A stretch of 64,000 bases of DNA from Xanthomonas sp. SI. Its GTDB lineage: Bacteria > Pseudomonadota > Gammaproteobacteria > Xanthomonadales > Xanthomonadaceae. The DNA lies in assembly GCF_014236855.1 (NCBI RefSeq), contig NZ_CP051261.1, positions 2,170,001 to 2,234,000 of the forward strand. Reading direction: 5' to 3'. A program made the position numbers and the translations under genes. Of this stretch, positions 1 to 9,168 are shown one piece after another (position 1 is the first letter of the stretch; each line of letters begins with the position of its first letter). The notes beneath the pieces are model-generated. The model made no database searches, was not told the DNA's origin, and worked only from the letters and a program-made list of their open reading frames with translations.

Positions 1-362
1 GCATTGCCACCGCCGAAGTGCAGCGCGACCGCTTCGCCGCCGCCGCGGCGCTGGCCGAGCGCTACCAGGCGGTGGTGGTGCTGAAAGGTGCCGGCAGCAT
101 CGTCGCCGCGCCGGGGCGAGTCCCGCGCGTCATCGCCGCCGGCAATCCGGGCATGGCGGTCGGCGGCATGGGCGATCTGCTGACCGGGGTGATCGCGGCG
201 CTGCGCGCGCAAGGCCTGGCCGCCTTCGAAGCGGCCAGCGTCGGCGCGTTGCTGCATGCGGCTGCAGGCGATCGCGCCGCCGCCGCCGGCCAGCGCGGCC
301 TGCTGCCGTCCGACCTGCTGCCTGCGCTGCGCCACCTGGCCAATCCGGACGCGAACCGATGA
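1..362 (+). CDS. NAD(P)HX dehydratase (Nnr), C-terminal fragment
   Basis: The reading frame is open from the first base of the window and ends at a TGA at 360-362, so only the last ~120 residues are present. They carry the C-terminal signature of ADP/ATP-dependent NAD(P)H-hydrate dehydratase, GNPGMAVGGMGDLLTGV, preceded by VVLKGAGSIVA; both belong to the ribokinase-like fold that repairs hydrated NAD(P)H in the cytoplasm. In most gammaproteobacteria this domain is fused behind the NAD(P)HX epimerase (old name YjeF), which would lie off the left edge. The stop codon overlaps the next start as ATGA, so it is translationally coupled to tsaE, as in Escherichia coli. Confidence 0.9.
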   Translation, partial: IATAEVQRDRFAAAAALAERYQAVVVLKGAGSIVAAPGRVPRVIAAGNPGMAVGGMGDLLTGVIAALRAQGLAAFEAASVGALLHAAAGDRAAAAGQRGLLPSDLLPALRHLANPDANR

Positions 363-838
363 TGCGGCTCCAACTGCAGGACAGCGACGCCACCGAGCGC
401 CTCGGCCAGGTTCTGGCCGCCACGCGCCCGGCGCAGGCGATAGTGCATCTGCGTGGCGATCTCGGCGCCGGCAAGTCGACCCTGGCGCGGGCCTTGCTGC
501 GCGCGCTGGGCGTGCAGGGCGCGATTCGCAGTCCGACCTACACCTTGGTCGAGCGCTATCCGTTGGCCGATGGCGAGGCCTGGCACCTGGACCTGTATCG
601 GATCGGTGCCGCCGGCGAACTGGATTTCCTCGGGTTGGACGAGGCGTCGGCGACCCTGTGGCTGGTGGAATGGCCGGAGCGCGGCGGCGATGTACTGCCG
701 CCTGCCGACCTGATCGTGGCCCTGGCGCTGCACGACGACGGACGCGCCGTGCAACTGCAGGCCGGCACCGCGATCGGCGCGGCTTGGTTGTCGCAAATGG
801 CGGAACGGGACGACTTGCGGGGTTTTTCTGCCGGCTGA
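359..838 (+). CDS. tsaE: tRNA threonylcarbamoyladenosine biosynthesis ATPase TsaE
   Basis: 159 residues, a normal TsaE length. A Walker A loop GDLGAGKST lies at residues ~33-41, followed by the family motifs SPTYTLVERY and HLDLYRI and an acidic LDFLGLDE segment. TsaE is the ATPase that works with TsaB and TsaD to place the t6A modification on ANN-decoding tRNAs. Two ATGs stand side by side (359 and 362); the first overlaps the upstream stop in ATGA. The gene sits between nnr and an amidase, the conserved yjeF-yjeE-ami-mutL order, which supports the call independently. Confidence 0.95.
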   Translation: MMRLQLQDSDATERLGQVLAATRPAQAIVHLRGDLGAGKSTLARALLRALGVQGAIRSPTYTLVERYPLADGEAWHLDLYRIGAAGELDFLGLDEASATLWLVEWPERGGDVLPPADLIVALALHDDGRAVQLQAGTAIGAAWLSQMAERDDLRGFSAG

Positions 839-919
839 CACTAGGAAGTGCGGGCAGGTTATGGATTATTAAGGGAAAACCGCTTGTGTTTATGTCCGCG
901 GGATGCTTGAATCGCCTCC

Positions 920-2557
920 ATGCGCCTGGGGACCCGTTTTTTCGCCTGTTCCGCCATCGCCGCAGGCTGGTGCCTAGCGGCGCAATCGGCGTTTGCAGGT
1001 CAGGTCCAGGCGGTTTCGGTCGGTAATGGCGCCACCGGTACGCGTGCCGAGATCCGGCTGCAGGGCAGCGGCGGCTTCACCACGCTGACCCTGGCCAACC
1101 CCAACCGGTTGGTCGTCGACCTGCCCGAATCCTCCGCTGCGCAGGGCCTGAAGCTGCCTGCCGGCAACGGTGTGGTCACGGCCGTGCGTACCGGTCATCC
1201 GGTGCCCGGCACCTTGCGCATCGTGTTCGACCTGAGCAGCCCGGTGGTGGCGTTCAAGCCGCAGATGCAGACCGTGGCCGGCAGTTCGGTGCTGGTGATC
1301 GAGTGGCCGGGCGATGCGGCGTCGGCCAAGCCGGTGGCCAATGCCGGCAATGGCGTGGCGACGCCCGCGCCCACGGCCTCCGCGGCGCCCACCACAGTAG
1401 CGGTCGAACCCAAGCCGACGCCCGATCCGCGCCTGGAAGCGGCGCGCGCGACGGCGGCCCTGACCTCGTCGGTGGTGCAACGCGCAGCGCCGCCGCCGAC
1501 ACCGGTACAGCAGACACCTATACAGCAGGCGCCGACGACGACCGTGGCGGCTCGCCCGGGCGTCGTGCCGGTGCCGGCTGCTGCACCCGGCACCTCCGTT
1601 GCCGCGATGGCGCCGACCGCATCTGCATCCGCGTCGGTCGGCGCCGCCGTGCCGGCGCAACAAGGCGTCGTCGCGGCAGCGCCGATGTCCGACCGGCCCG
1701 ACGCGGCCAGCACCGACGATGTGGCCGTCGCCGCCGCCGCCGAGGCGCGCCCGGTGATGCCGAGCGCGCCGTCGCGGGTGGCGATGAAGCCGAGCATGCG
1801 GCCGTTGATCGTGGCCATCGATCCCGGCCATGGCGGCCAGGATCCCGGCGCGATGGGCCCGACCGGCAAGCGCGAGAAGGACGTGACCCTGGCGATCGGC
1901 CGCGAACTGGCGCGGCAGATCAACGCCACGCCAGGCATGAAGGCCTACATGACCCGCGATACCGACGTGTTCATCCCGCTGCCGATGCGCGCGCAGAAGG
2001 CGCGCGCGGCCAAGGCCGACATCTTCATCTCGATCCACGCCGACGCCGCCGAGAACCGCAGCGCGACCGGCTCCTCGGTCTATGTCCTCTCGACCAAGGG
2101 TGCCTCCTCGCAGCGCGCGCGCTGGCTGGCGGACAAGGAAAACGCGGCCGACCTGGTCGGCGGCGTGCGCCTGCAGAAGACCGACAGCACCCTGGCCAGC
2201 GTGTTGCTGGACCTGGCCCAGAGCGGGCACATGAAGGCCTCCGAAGACGCGGCCGGGCACGTGCTGGGCGGGCTCAAGCGGATCGGCAACAACCACAAGC
2301 CGGAGCTGGAGCGGGCCAACTTCGCGGTGCTGCGCACCTCGGACATGCCGGCGATGCTGGTCGAGACCGCTTTCATCTCCAATCCGGACGAAGAGCGCCG
2401 GCTGACCGATCCGGGTTACCAGCGGCGCCTGGCCGGTGCGGTGCTCGATGGCGTCAATACGTTCTTTACCCGCCAGCCGCCGCCGGGCACGCTGTTCGCC
2501 GCGCGCGCGCAGGCCGAGGCGGAAGCGGCTAGCACCGTGGCCGGCGGCAGCCGCTGA
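920..2557 (+). CDS. N-acetylmuramoyl-L-alanine amidase with AMIN domain
   Basis: 545 residues. A signal peptide (residues 1-~26, ending AQSAFAG) leads into an AMIN domain (~30-130) that targets the septum or peptidoglycan. A long Ala/Pro/Thr-rich linker (~135-285) follows, then an Amidase_3 zinc domain beginning at PLIVAIDPGHGGQDPGA. Zinc ligands expected in the family are visible: His304 in DPGHGG, a later HAD motif, and the catalytic Glu in MLVETAFISNP near the end. It cleaves the stem peptide from MurNAc in the periplasm during daughter-cell separation. It corresponds to AmiB of the E. coli tsaE-amiB-mutL cluster, but the sequence alone does not separate AmiB from AmiC. There is an 81-base gap after tsaE that could hold its own promoter. 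Confidence 0.93.
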   Translation: MRLGTRFFACSAIAAGWCLAAQSAFAGQVQAVSVGNGATGTRAEIRLQGSGGFTTLTLANPNRLVVDLPESSAAQGLKLPAGNGVVTAVRTGHPVPGTLRIVFDLSSPVVAFKPQMQTVAGSSVLVIEWPGDAASAKPVANAGNGVATPAPTASAAPTTVAVEPKPTPDPRLEAARATAALTSSVVQRAAPPPTPVQQTPIQQAPTTTVAARPGVVPVPAAAPGTSVAAMAPTASASASVGAAVPAQQGVVAAAPMSDRPDAASTDDVAVAAAAEARPVMPSAPSRVAMKPSMRPLIVAIDPGHGGQDPGAMGPTGKREKDVTLAIGRELARQINATPGMKAYMTRDTDVFIPLPMRAQKARAAKADIFISIHADAAENRSATGSSVYVLSTKGASSQRARWLADKENAADLVGGVRLQKTDSTLASVLLDLAQSGHMKASEDAAGHVLGGLKRIGNNHKPELERANFAVLRTSDMPAMLVETAFISNPDEERRLTDPGYQRRLAGAVLDGVNTFFTRQPPPGTLFAARAQAEAEAASTVAGGSR

Positions 2558-2716
2558 GGCGCTCGGCTATCATCGCCGGCTGATCCCGATGGCGGCGTCC
2601 GCGCCGTGAGCCGTGCCGATGTCCCGTAACAGTTTCTGTTCTGCCTTCTCCGAGTCCGGCGCGATCGCGCGTTGGCCGCGTTGCGCGTGCGCGCCGCAGT
2701 GTGGGAGGGAGCCGGC

Positions 2717-4582
2717 ATGAGCATTCGCCAATTGCCCGAGATCCTGATCAACCAGATCGCCGCGGGCGAAGTGGTCGAGCGCCCGGCCTCGGTGGTCAAG
2801 GAACTGGTCGAGAACGCGCTGGATGCCGGTGCGCGCCGCGTCGACATCGACCTGGAAGAAGGCGGTGTGCGCCTGATCCGGATCCGCGACGACGGCGGCG
2901 GCATTCCGCCGGAGGAATTGCCGCTGGCGGTGTCGCGGCACGCGACCAGCAAGATCGCCTCGCTCGACGACCTGGAGTCGGTCGGCACGCTCGGCTTCCG
3001 CGGCGAAGCGCTGCCGTCGATCGCCTCGGTCAGCCGCTTCACCCTGTCCTCGCGCCGCCCCGGCGACGAGCACGGCGCCGCGCTGCAGGTCGACGGCGGC
3101 AAGGTCGGGCAGGTGCAGCCGCGCGCGCAGGCGCCGGGCACCACGGTCGAGGTGCGCGAGCTGTTCTACAACGTGCCGGCGCGGCGCAAGTTCCTGCGCG
3201 CCGAGCGCACCGAACTCGGCCATATCGAGGAATGGCTGCGTTCGCTGGCGTTGGCGCGCCCGGACGTGGAATTGCGCGTGTCGCACAACGGCAAGCCGTC
3301 GCGGCGCTACAAGCCGGGCGACCTGTATTCGGATGCGCGGCTGGGCGAAACCCTGGGCGAGGACTTCGCGCGGCAGGCGCTGCGCGTGGACCACAGCGGC
3401 GCCGGGCTGCGCCTGCACGGCTGGATCGCGCAACCGCACTATTCGCGCGCCAGCGCCGACCAGCAGTACCTGTACGTCAACGGCCGTTCGGTGCGCGACC
3501 GCAGCGTCGCGCATGCGGTGAAGATGGCCTATGGCGACGTGCTGTTCCATGGCCGGCAGCCGGCCTATGTGCTGTTCCTGGAACTGGAGCCGGCGCGGGT
3601 CGACGTCAACGTGCATCCGGCCAAGCACGAGGTGCGCTTCCGCGATGCGCGGCTGATCCACGACTTCGTCTATCGCACGCTGCAGGACGCGCTGGCGCAG
3701 ACCCGTGCCGGCAGCACGCCGACCGCGGGCGATGCCGCGCAGGCGGCGGCGCTGGCGTATGCCGGCGGTGCGTTGCCGATGTCCGGCAATGCGAGCGGCG
3801 GTGGCTCCGGCGGCCAGGGCTACGGCGCGCAATGGCGCCCGGCGCAGTCGCCGCTCGGCCTGCGCGTCAACGAGGCGCCGGCCGCCTACGCGGCGTTGTA
3901 TGCCGCGCCGGCCGGCGCCGCCGATGCCGCAGCGGGCATGTCGCTGCAGGCCCAGGATGCGGCCGGCGGCCTGCCGGCGACCTCGCCCGACAGTGGCGTG
4001 CCGCCGCTCGGCTATGCGATCGCGCAACTGCACGGCATCTACATCCTGGCCGAGAACGCAGAAGGCCTGATCGTGGTGGACATGCATGCCGCGCACGAAC
4101 GCATCGGCTACGAGCGGCTGAAGAACGCGCACGACGGCATCGGCCTGCATGCGCAGCCGCTGCTGGTGCCGATCACCCTGGCGGTGGGCGAGCGCGACGC
4201 CGACACCGCCGAACGCGAGGCGGAGACGCTGGCCGCGCTCGGCTTCGAGATCACCCGCAGCGGCCCGCAATCGCTGCACGTGCGCAGCATCCCGGCGTTG
4301 CTGGCGCAGGCCGAGCCGGAAGCCTTGCTGCGCGACGTGCTGACCGACCTGCGCGAACACGGCCACAGCCGCCGCGTCGCCGGCGCGCGCGACGAACTGC
4401 TGTCGACGATGGCCTGCCACGGCGCGGTACGCGCCAACCGGCGCCTCACCGTGCCGGAAATGAACGCGCTGTTGCGCGACATGGAAGCCACCGAGCGCTC
4501 GGGGCAATGCAATCATGGGCGCCCGACCTGGGCGCGGTTCACGCTGGGCGAGATCGATCGTTGGTTCTTACGGGGGCGCTGA
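2717..4582 (+). CDS. mutL: DNA mismatch repair protein MutL
   Basis: 621 residues. The ATG at 2717 is preceded by GGGAGGGAG and begins the typical [18 protein letters not shown]; an in-frame TTG at 2672 would add an atypical tail. GHKL ATPase motifs are intact: [33 protein letters not shown] Gly/Ala/Pro-rich linker (~345-430) precedes the C-terminal dimerisation domain. That domain contains [12 protein letters not shown] from Asp455, the DxHAxxExxxxE metal-binding endonuclease motif found in MutL of bacteria without MutH, plus [12 protein letters not shown] and CNHGRP. It couples MutS mismatch recognition to strand incision. Its stop overlaps the next start as ATGA-type TGATG at 4580-4584. 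Confidence 0.97.
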   Translation: MSIRQLPEILINQIAAGEVVERPASVVKELVENALDAGARRVDIDLEEGGVRLIRIRDDGGGIPPEELPLAVSRHATSKIASLDDLESVGTLGFRGEALPSIASVSRFTLSSRRPGDEHGAALQVDGGKVGQVQPRAQAPGTTVEVRELFYNVPARRKFLRAERTELGHIEEWLRSLALARPDVELRVSHNGKPSRRYKPGDLYSDARLGETLGEDFARQALRVDHSGAGLRLHGWIAQPHYSRASADQQYLYVNGRSVRDRSVAHAVKMAYGDVLFHGRQPAYVLFLELEPARVDVNVHPAKHEVRFRDARLIHDFVYRTLQDALAQTRAGSTPTAGDAAQAAALAYAGGALPMSGNASGGGSGGQGYGAQWRPAQSPLGLRVNEAPAAYAALYAAPAGAADAAAGMSLQAQDAAGGLPATSPDSGVPPLGYAIAQLHGIYILAENAEGLIVVDMHAAHERIGYERLKNAHDGIGLHAQPLLVPITLAVGERDADTAEREAETLAALGFEITRSGPQSLHVRSIPALLAQAEPEALLRDVLTDLREHGHSRRVAGARDELLSTMACHGAVRANRRLTVPEMNALLRDMEATERSGQCNHGRPTWARFTLGEIDRWFLRGR

Positions 4583-5511
4583 TGGGCAAGCGGGGAAGGG
4601 CGGCGGCGCTGCTGGCAGCGCTGCTCGCGTTGGGCGCATGCGGCAAGCAGGCACCGGCACCGGTCGCGCCGGCGGTCGCCGACAAGGCGTTCCTGGCCGA
4701 GCAGCAGCGTTGGCGCGAACAGCGCAAGCAGGAACTGCAGGCCGCCGACGGCTGGACCAGCCTGGTCGGCCTGCACTGGCTGGAACTGAAGGAACACTAC
4801 ATCGGCAGCGGCCCCGGCAGCGGCATCCGCCTGGCGGTCGGGCCGGCGCGAATGGCGCTGGTGTCGCGGGTGGGCGCGCAGGTGTTCCTGACCCCGGAAC
4901 CCGGCGCAGCGCTGAGCATGGACGGCAAGCCGCTGCAGCGGCGCACGCGCGTGTACAGCGACCACGACGCGACGCCGAGCGTGATCGACTTCGACGGCGG
5001 CAAGGGCAAGCTGAGCCTGATCGAGCGCGGCGGCCGCTATGCGCTGCGGGTCAAGCACGCCGATGCGCCGACCCGGCTCGGCTTCGCCGGGCTGAACGAT
5101 TGGCCGCCGGCCGAATCCTGGCGCATCCGCGGCCGCTTCGTGCCCAACGCGCCGGGCAAGACCCTGCCGATCGTCGACATCATCGGCGTCACCACCGAGT
5201 CGCCCAACGCCGGCGCGCTGGAGTTCGAGCGCGACGGCAAGCGCTTCCGCCTGGAAGCGATCGGCGAACCTGGACGCCCGCTGTTCGTGGTGTTCGCCGA
5301 CCGCACCAGCGGCCGCGGCAGCTATCCGGCGGGGCGCTTCCTCGACGTGCCGGCACCGAACGCCGACGGCAGCGTGGTGCTGGATTTCAATCGCGCCTAC
5401 AACCCGCCGTGCGCGTTCACCCCGTTCGCGACCTGTCCGCTGCCGCCGCCGGAGAACCGGCTGGACCTGGCGGTGGAAGCCGGCGAGAAGACCTATGCCG
5501 CCGCACATTGA
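4582..5511 (+). CDS. DUF1684 family lipoprotein
   Basis: 309 residues starting at the ATG that overlaps the mutL stop, so the two are translationally coupled. Residues 1-~21 form a lipoprotein signal with lipobox LLALGAC, so the mature protein is probably anchored by Cys at about residue 21. The body matches the DUF1684 pattern: WREQRKQELQAADGWTSLVG and a GLHWLEL segment near the start, a central FRLEAIGEP, and a C-terminal FNRAYNPPCAFTPFATCPLP cysteine-bearing motif. Members occur in many bacteria and their biochemical role is not established. Location beside mutL is probably historical rather than functional. Confidence 0.8.
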   Translation: MGKRGRAAALLAALLALGACGKQAPAPVAPAVADKAFLAEQQRWREQRKQELQAADGWTSLVGLHWLELKEHYIGSGPGSGIRLAVGPARMALVSRVGAQVFLTPEPGAALSMDGKPLQRRTRVYSDHDATPSVIDFDGGKGKLSLIERGGRYALRVKHADAPTRLGFAGLNDWPPAESWRIRGRFVPNAPGKTLPIVDIIGVTTESPNAGALEFERDGKRFRLEAIGEPGRPLFVVFADRTSGRGSYPAGRFLDVPAPNADGSVVLDFNRAYNPPCAFTPFATCPLPPPENRLDLAVEAGEKTYAAAH

Positions 5512-5527
5512 ACTGAGAGCCCCGACG

Positions 5528-6505
5528 ATGCCGATCCCGCGCCTGCTGCGCTGCCTGCTGTTGTGTCTGACCCTGTTCGCCGCCGCGCCGGTGCCGGCGC
5601 GCGCGCCACCCGCGGCTGCGGCTGCGGCTGCGGCGCCCAATGCGACGCCCGCGCCGCCGACGCCGCTGCTGTGGAAAGTCAGCGGGCCGCGCGGCGCGCT
5701 GTACCTGCTCGGTTCGTTCCACCTGCTCAAGCCGGACGACTATCCGCTGGCGCACGAGGTTGATGCCGCCTACGCCGCGTCGCCGCGGCTGCTGTTCGAA
5801 CTGTCGCCGCAGGACGTGGCGTCGCCGCAGCTGGGCGCGCAGATGCTGCAGGCGGCGCAGCGCCAGGACGGCAAGCGCCTGCAGGACGATCTGGACGCGG
5901 CCACCTGGCAGCGCCTGCGCCGCTATGCCGCCGGCCACGGCCTGCCGCTGGAGCAGATGGGCGGATTCGAACCCTGGTTTGTCGGCCTGAGCATCAGCAT
6001 CGCCGAAATGAAGGGGCAGGGGCTGCAGGCCGATGCCGGCCTGGACCGGCATTTCATGGACATGGCGGTGCAGGCGGGCAAGACGGTCGAGGGCCTGGAA
6101 ACCGCGCAGGCGCAGATCGCGATGCTCGACGGCATGGAGCCGGTGGAGCAGAAGCAGATGCTGATCGAAGCGCTGGACGATGCCGAACAGGGCGCGGCGC
6201 AGACCCAGCGCCTGCACGATGCCTGGCGCCGCGGCGACGAGCGCATGCTGTGGCAGGACATGGGCGTGGAGATGAAGCGCGACTACCCGCGGCTATACCA
6301 GCGCATCAACGTCGATCGCAATCAGGCCTGGGTGCCGCGGCTGGAGCAGCGCCTGCGCGACGGCCAGGGCGACACGCTGGTGGTGGTCGGCGCCTTGCAC
6401 CTGCTCGGCCCCGACGGCGTGGTCGAAGCGTTGCGCGCGCGCGGCTACAAGGTCGAGCGGATCTGTGCCGGTTGCCGGACGTCGCCAGCGCCGCGTTCGC
6501 GCTGA
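5528..6505 (+). CDS. TraB/GumN family protein, exported
   Basis: 325 residues from the ATG at 5528; an in-frame upstream start at 5495 would overlap the previous gene and delay the signal peptide. Residues 1-~27 are a Sec signal, followed by an Ala/Pro stretch encoded by a small hexanucleotide repeat (about 5613-5637). The TraB/GumN (Tiki-like) fold is shown by two halves each carrying a GX2H motif: LYLLGSFHLLKPDDYPL near the start and VVVGALHLLGPDGVVEALR near the end. These His and Glu residues resemble a metalloprotease site seen in eukaryotic Tiki proteins; activity of bacterial members is not settled. The family name comes from gumN at the end of the xanthan gene cluster, but this locus is unrelated to gum. 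Confidence 0.82.
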   Translation: MPIPRLLRCLLLCLTLFAAAPVPARAPPAAAAAAAAPNATPAPPTPLLWKVSGPRGALYLLGSFHLLKPDDYPLAHEVDAAYAASPRLLFELSPQDVASPQLGAQMLQAAQRQDGKRLQDDLDAATWQRLRRYAAGHGLPLEQMGGFEPWFVGLSISIAEMKGQGLQADAGLDRHFMDMAVQAGKTVEGLETAQAQIAMLDGMEPVEQKQMLIEALDDAEQGAAQTQRLHDAWRRGDERMLWQDMGVEMKRDYPRLYQRINVDRNQAWVPRLEQRLRDGQGDTLVVVGALHLLGPDGVVEALRARGYKVERICAGCRTSPAPRSR

Positions 6506-6521
6506 GATAGCGGCAAAATTT

Positions 6522-6589
6522 TGTAGGAGCGGCTTCAGCCGCGACAGGCACTACTGGTAAAGCCTGTCGCGGCTGAAGCCGCTCCTACA
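6522..6589. repeat. GTAG-type REP, inverted pair
   Basis: A perfect inverted repeat with 28-base arms (6522-6549 and 6562-6589) and a 12-base loop; each arm begins TGTAGGAGCGGCTTCAGCC. This is the GTAG family of repetitive extragenic palindromes common in Xanthomonas and Stenotrophomonas and mobilised by REP-associated tyrosine transposases. It lies between convergent genes, where its hairpin may also act as a transcription stop for both. A near-identical copy is at 54254-54321. Confidence 0.92.
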
Positions 6590-6624
6590 GCGGGTGTGAG
6601 CGGCGGAGCGCTCTGCGGCGCGGC

Positions 6625-7140
6625 TCAGCGCGCGCGCGACTTCGGTGCGGCGCCGGCGGCCGGCGGCTCGCTCGGCTTGGTGCCACCCGCGGCAGGGCGG
6701 CCGAAGCCGGTGCCGAGGTTGCGCTGGAATTCCTGCCACAGCTCCATGTTGCGCTCGGTGAGCTGGTTCATCATGGTCCACGGGGTCTGCCCGAGCAGAT
6801 TGCCCATCTGCTGGCGGAACTGCTGCTGCTGGTCCAGGAACACCTGCATGCTGCGCTCCAGGTAGTTGCCCATGAAGCCCTGCAGCGAATCGCCGTAGAA
6901 ACGGATGATCTGGCTGAGCAACTGGGTGGACAGCATCGGTTCGCCGTCCTGTTCCTGGTCGGCGATGATCTGCAGCAATACCGCGCGGCTGAGGTCTTCG
7001 CCGGTCTTGGCGTCGCGGACCTCGAATTCTTCGCCGTCGATGATCAGCTGGCGGACGTCTTCGATGGTGATGTAACTGGAAATCTCGGTGTCGTAGAGGC
7101 GGCGATTGGGGTACTTCTTGATGATGCGGATCTCAGCCAT
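6625..7140 (-). CDS. phaR: Polyhydroxyalkanoate synthesis regulator PhaR
   Basis: 171 residues from the ATG at 7140; longer readings add a Cys-rich tail unlike the family. The first 60 residues are the PHB/PHA accumulation regulator DNA-binding domain (MAEIRIIKKYPNRRLYDT, then YITIEDVRQLIIDGE), followed by the PHB_acc repeat region rich in Gln (FLDQQQQFRQQMG) that binds polymer granules. In known members PhaR represses phasin and its own gene until PHB granules titrate it away. The C-terminus is a disordered Ala/Pro/Lys tail. The reductase gene phbB lies just upstream on the same strand, separated by a terminator, so the two are neighbours in pathway but probably separate transcripts. Confidence 0.93.
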   Translation of the reverse strand: MAEIRIIKKYPNRRLYDTEISSYITIEDVRQLIIDGEEFEVRDAKTGEDLSRAVLLQIIADQEQDGEPMLSTQLLSQIIRFYGDSLQGFMGNYLERSMQVFLDQQQQFRQQMGNLLGQTPWTMMNQLTERNMELWQEFQRNLGTGFGRPAAGGTKPSEPPAAGAAPKSRAR

Positions 7141-7231
7141 GAAGCGTTCGCTCTTGACGGTAGGCGCGCAGCATGGCGCAGCGCAGCAGGGCTTGCAACC
7201 GCCAAAAGCCCCTGAACTCGGGCGCGACGGC

Positions 7232-7262
7232 AAAAAAAATGCTGCGCAGCACGCACGCAGCA
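7232..7262 (-). terminator. Rho-independent terminator after phbB
   Basis: Read on the minus strand, TGCTGCG pairs with CGCAGCA across a nine-base loop and is followed by eight Ts. It stands 94 bases beyond the phbB stop and before the phaR start, so it should end the phbB message and leave phaR to its own promoter in 7141-7231. Confidence 0.85.
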
Positions 7263-7355
7263 CGGATGCGAAGCGCGCAATGCCAGCTGCAGCATTTTCG
7301 GTAGCGTTACCTCGACTGTGCCGCCCGCGCGCCTGAGCGGTTCAGTCGCCTGTCG

Positions 7356-8096
7356 CTACCAGCCCATGTGGTGGCCGCCGTTGATGTCCAGGTTGGAGCC
7401 GGTGATCCAGGCCGCCTCTTCGGCGACCAGGAACGCGACCGCGTAGGCGATCTCTTCCGGCCTGCCCAGGCGCCCGGTGGGGATGTCGGCGATGATCTTG
7501 GCGCGCACTTCTTCCGGCACCGACATCACCATGTCGGTGGCCACGTAGCCCGGCGACACGGTGTTGACGGTGATGCCGTAGCCGGCGTTCTCGCGTGCCA
7601 GGGAAATGGTGAAGCCGTGCATGCCGGCCTTGGCCGCGGCGTAGTTGGCCTGGCCGTACTGGCCCTTCAGGCCATTGATCGAACTGATCTGGATGACCCG
7701 GCCCCAGCGCTGCTTGCGCATGGCTTCGATCACCGGGCGGGTGACGTTGAACACCGAGTTGAGGTTGGTGTTGATGACCTCGTGCCACTGCTCGGCGGTC
7801 ATCTTGTGGAAGGTGGTGTCTCGGGTGATGCCGGCGTTGTTGATCAGCACCTCGATCGGGCCGAGCTGCCGCTCCACTTCCTGCACCAGCGCCTGCGCGT
7901 GGTCGGGCGAGGCGACGTCGCCGGCGACGATGGCGATCTCGTGGCCGCGTTCGCGCATGCGCTGCTGCCAGGCGTGCGCCTTGGCCGCGTCGCGGTAGTT
8001 GCTGGCCACGCGGTGGCCCTGTGCGGCCAACCGCTCGCAGATGGCGGTGCCGATGCCGCCGGTACCGCCGGTGACCAGCGCAACGCGTGATGTCAT
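7356..8096 (-). CDS. phbB: Acetoacetyl-CoA reductase (3-oxoacyl reductase family)
   Basis: 246 residues of a classical short-chain dehydrogenase. Cofactor motif TGGTGGIG at residues ~9-16, NNAG at ~86-89, the catalytic Ser in ISSINGLKGQYGQ with Tyr and Lys in NYAAAKAG, and the PhbB-type ending GSNLDINGGHHMGW. The family reduces acetoacetyl-CoA to (R)-3-hydroxybutyryl-CoA with NADPH for polyhydroxybutyrate synthesis in the cytoplasm. FabG is the alternative reading, but the WITGSNLDINGGHHM end and the adjacent phaR favour PhbB. No phaC or phaA is in the window. Confidence 0.9.
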   Translation of the reverse strand: MTSRVALVTGGTGGIGTAICERLAAQGHRVASNYRDAAKAHAWQQRMRERGHEIAIVAGDVASPDHAQALVQEVERQLGPIEVLINNAGITRDTTFHKMTAEQWHEVINTNLNSVFNVTRPVIEAMRKQRWGRVIQISSINGLKGQYGQANYAAAKAGMHGFTISLARENAGYGITVNTVSPGYVATDMVMSVPEEVRAKIIADIPTGRLGRPEEIAYAVAFLVAEEAAWITGSNLDINGGHHMGW

Positions 8097-8153
8097 GGAT
8101 TCGCTCCGGATGGGGGAAGAGGAGAGGGCCGCGCCGCAGCCGAAACCCCGATT

Positions 8154-9065
8154 CTAGTCAGCCTTGGCGTCGCTGGGGATACCGGCCGCGTCCGCCAGCG
8201 TCCGATCCTGCGCCGGTAGCCGCGCCGGCTCGAACGCGCGCAACGCCGCGGCCAGCAATGCGGCCACCGAGCCGGCCCCGGCCAGCGCCGCCGGAGCCTG
8301 CCCCAGCAGGGTCCAGGCCAGGCGCAGCGCGGGCAACGGATCGGCGTCGTCAAGCGGCAGTGCCGCATGCGACTTGGACAGCTTGCGGCCGTCGCCGCCG
8401 AGCAGCAGCGGCAGGTGCAGGTAGTTCGGCGTCGGCAGGCCCAGTGCGCGCTGCAGCAGGATCTGCCGCGGCGTCGAATCGAGCAGATCGGCGCCGCGGA
8501 CCACGTCGCTGATGCCTTGCGCGGCATCGTCGACCACCACCGCCAACTGATAGGCCCAACAGCCGTCGGCGCGCAGCAGCACGAAGTCGCCGACCTCGGC
8601 GTGCACGTCCTGTTCGACATCGCCGCGCACGCCGTCGCGGAACCCGACCGTGCTGCCCGCGGCCACGCGCAGGCGCAGCGCCGGCTGCGGCCGCGCTTGC
8701 GCGGCCACGCAGCGGTGGTGCACGCCGCCTTGCGCGGCCAGTTCGCTGCGGCTGCAGCTGCAGGCGAATGCCTGGCCGCTCTGCAGCAGGCGCTGCGCGG
8801 CGGCCTGATAGACGGCGCCGCGCTCGCTCTGGCGCAGGATCGGCGCATCTGCTTCCAACCCGCAGGCGCGCAGGCTGGCGAGTTGGCGTTCGGCTGCGCC
8901 AGGCACGCTGCGCGGCCGGTCCACGTCCTCGATGCGCAGCAACCACTCGCCGCCGGCATGGCGCGCCAGCAGCCAGCTGCCGAACGCGGCGAGCAGCGAG
9001 CCCAGGTGCAGCGGACCGGTGGGCGAGGGCGCGAAACGGCCGCGGTAGGGAGGGGGCGAGGGCAT
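8154..9065 (-). CDS. gluQ: Glutamyl-Q tRNA(Asp) synthetase
   Basis: 303 residues from the ATG at 9065; a TTG two codons upstream is less likely. It resembles the catalytic half of glutamyl-tRNA synthetase without an anticodon-binding domain: [19 protein letters not shown] (HIGH-type signature HLGS), a zinc site ACSCSRSEL...[19 protein letters not shown], and the KMSKS-type loop GRKLSKSH. Known members glutamylate the queuosine base of tRNA-Asp. The enzyme is often annotated GluQRS or YadB. The C-terminal third is Ala/Leu-rich and poorly conserved. Confidence 0.95.
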   Translation of the reverse strand: MPSPPPYRGRFAPSPTGPLHLGSLLAAFGSWLLARHAGGEWLLRIEDVDRPRSVPGAAERQLASLRACGLEADAPILRQSERGAVYQAAAQRLLQSGQAFACSCSRSELAAQGGVHHRCVAAQARPQPALRLRVAAGSTVGFRDGVRGDVEQDVHAEVGDFVLLRADGCWAYQLAVVVDDAAQGISDVVRGADLLDSTPRQILLQRALGLPTPNYLHLPLLLGGDGRKLSKSHAALPLDDADPLPALRLAWTLLGQAPAALAGAGSVAALLAAALRAFEPARLPAQDRTLADAAGIPSDAKAD

Positions 9066-9168
9066 GGGCAAGCTGAATCGTCGGTCAGGTATGCGCTTGA
9101 ATTCAAGCTGTACGCGCCGCAGATTCGAGTCAGTCCTTCATTTTTCCTGGTGCGGAGTCCACGCCTGC

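Noticed and set aside
2701..4581. Long frame leading into the DUF1684 lipoprotein
   Set aside because: The first ~627 residues are the out-of-frame reading of mutL; the real start is the ATG at 4582 with a lipoprotein signal right after it.
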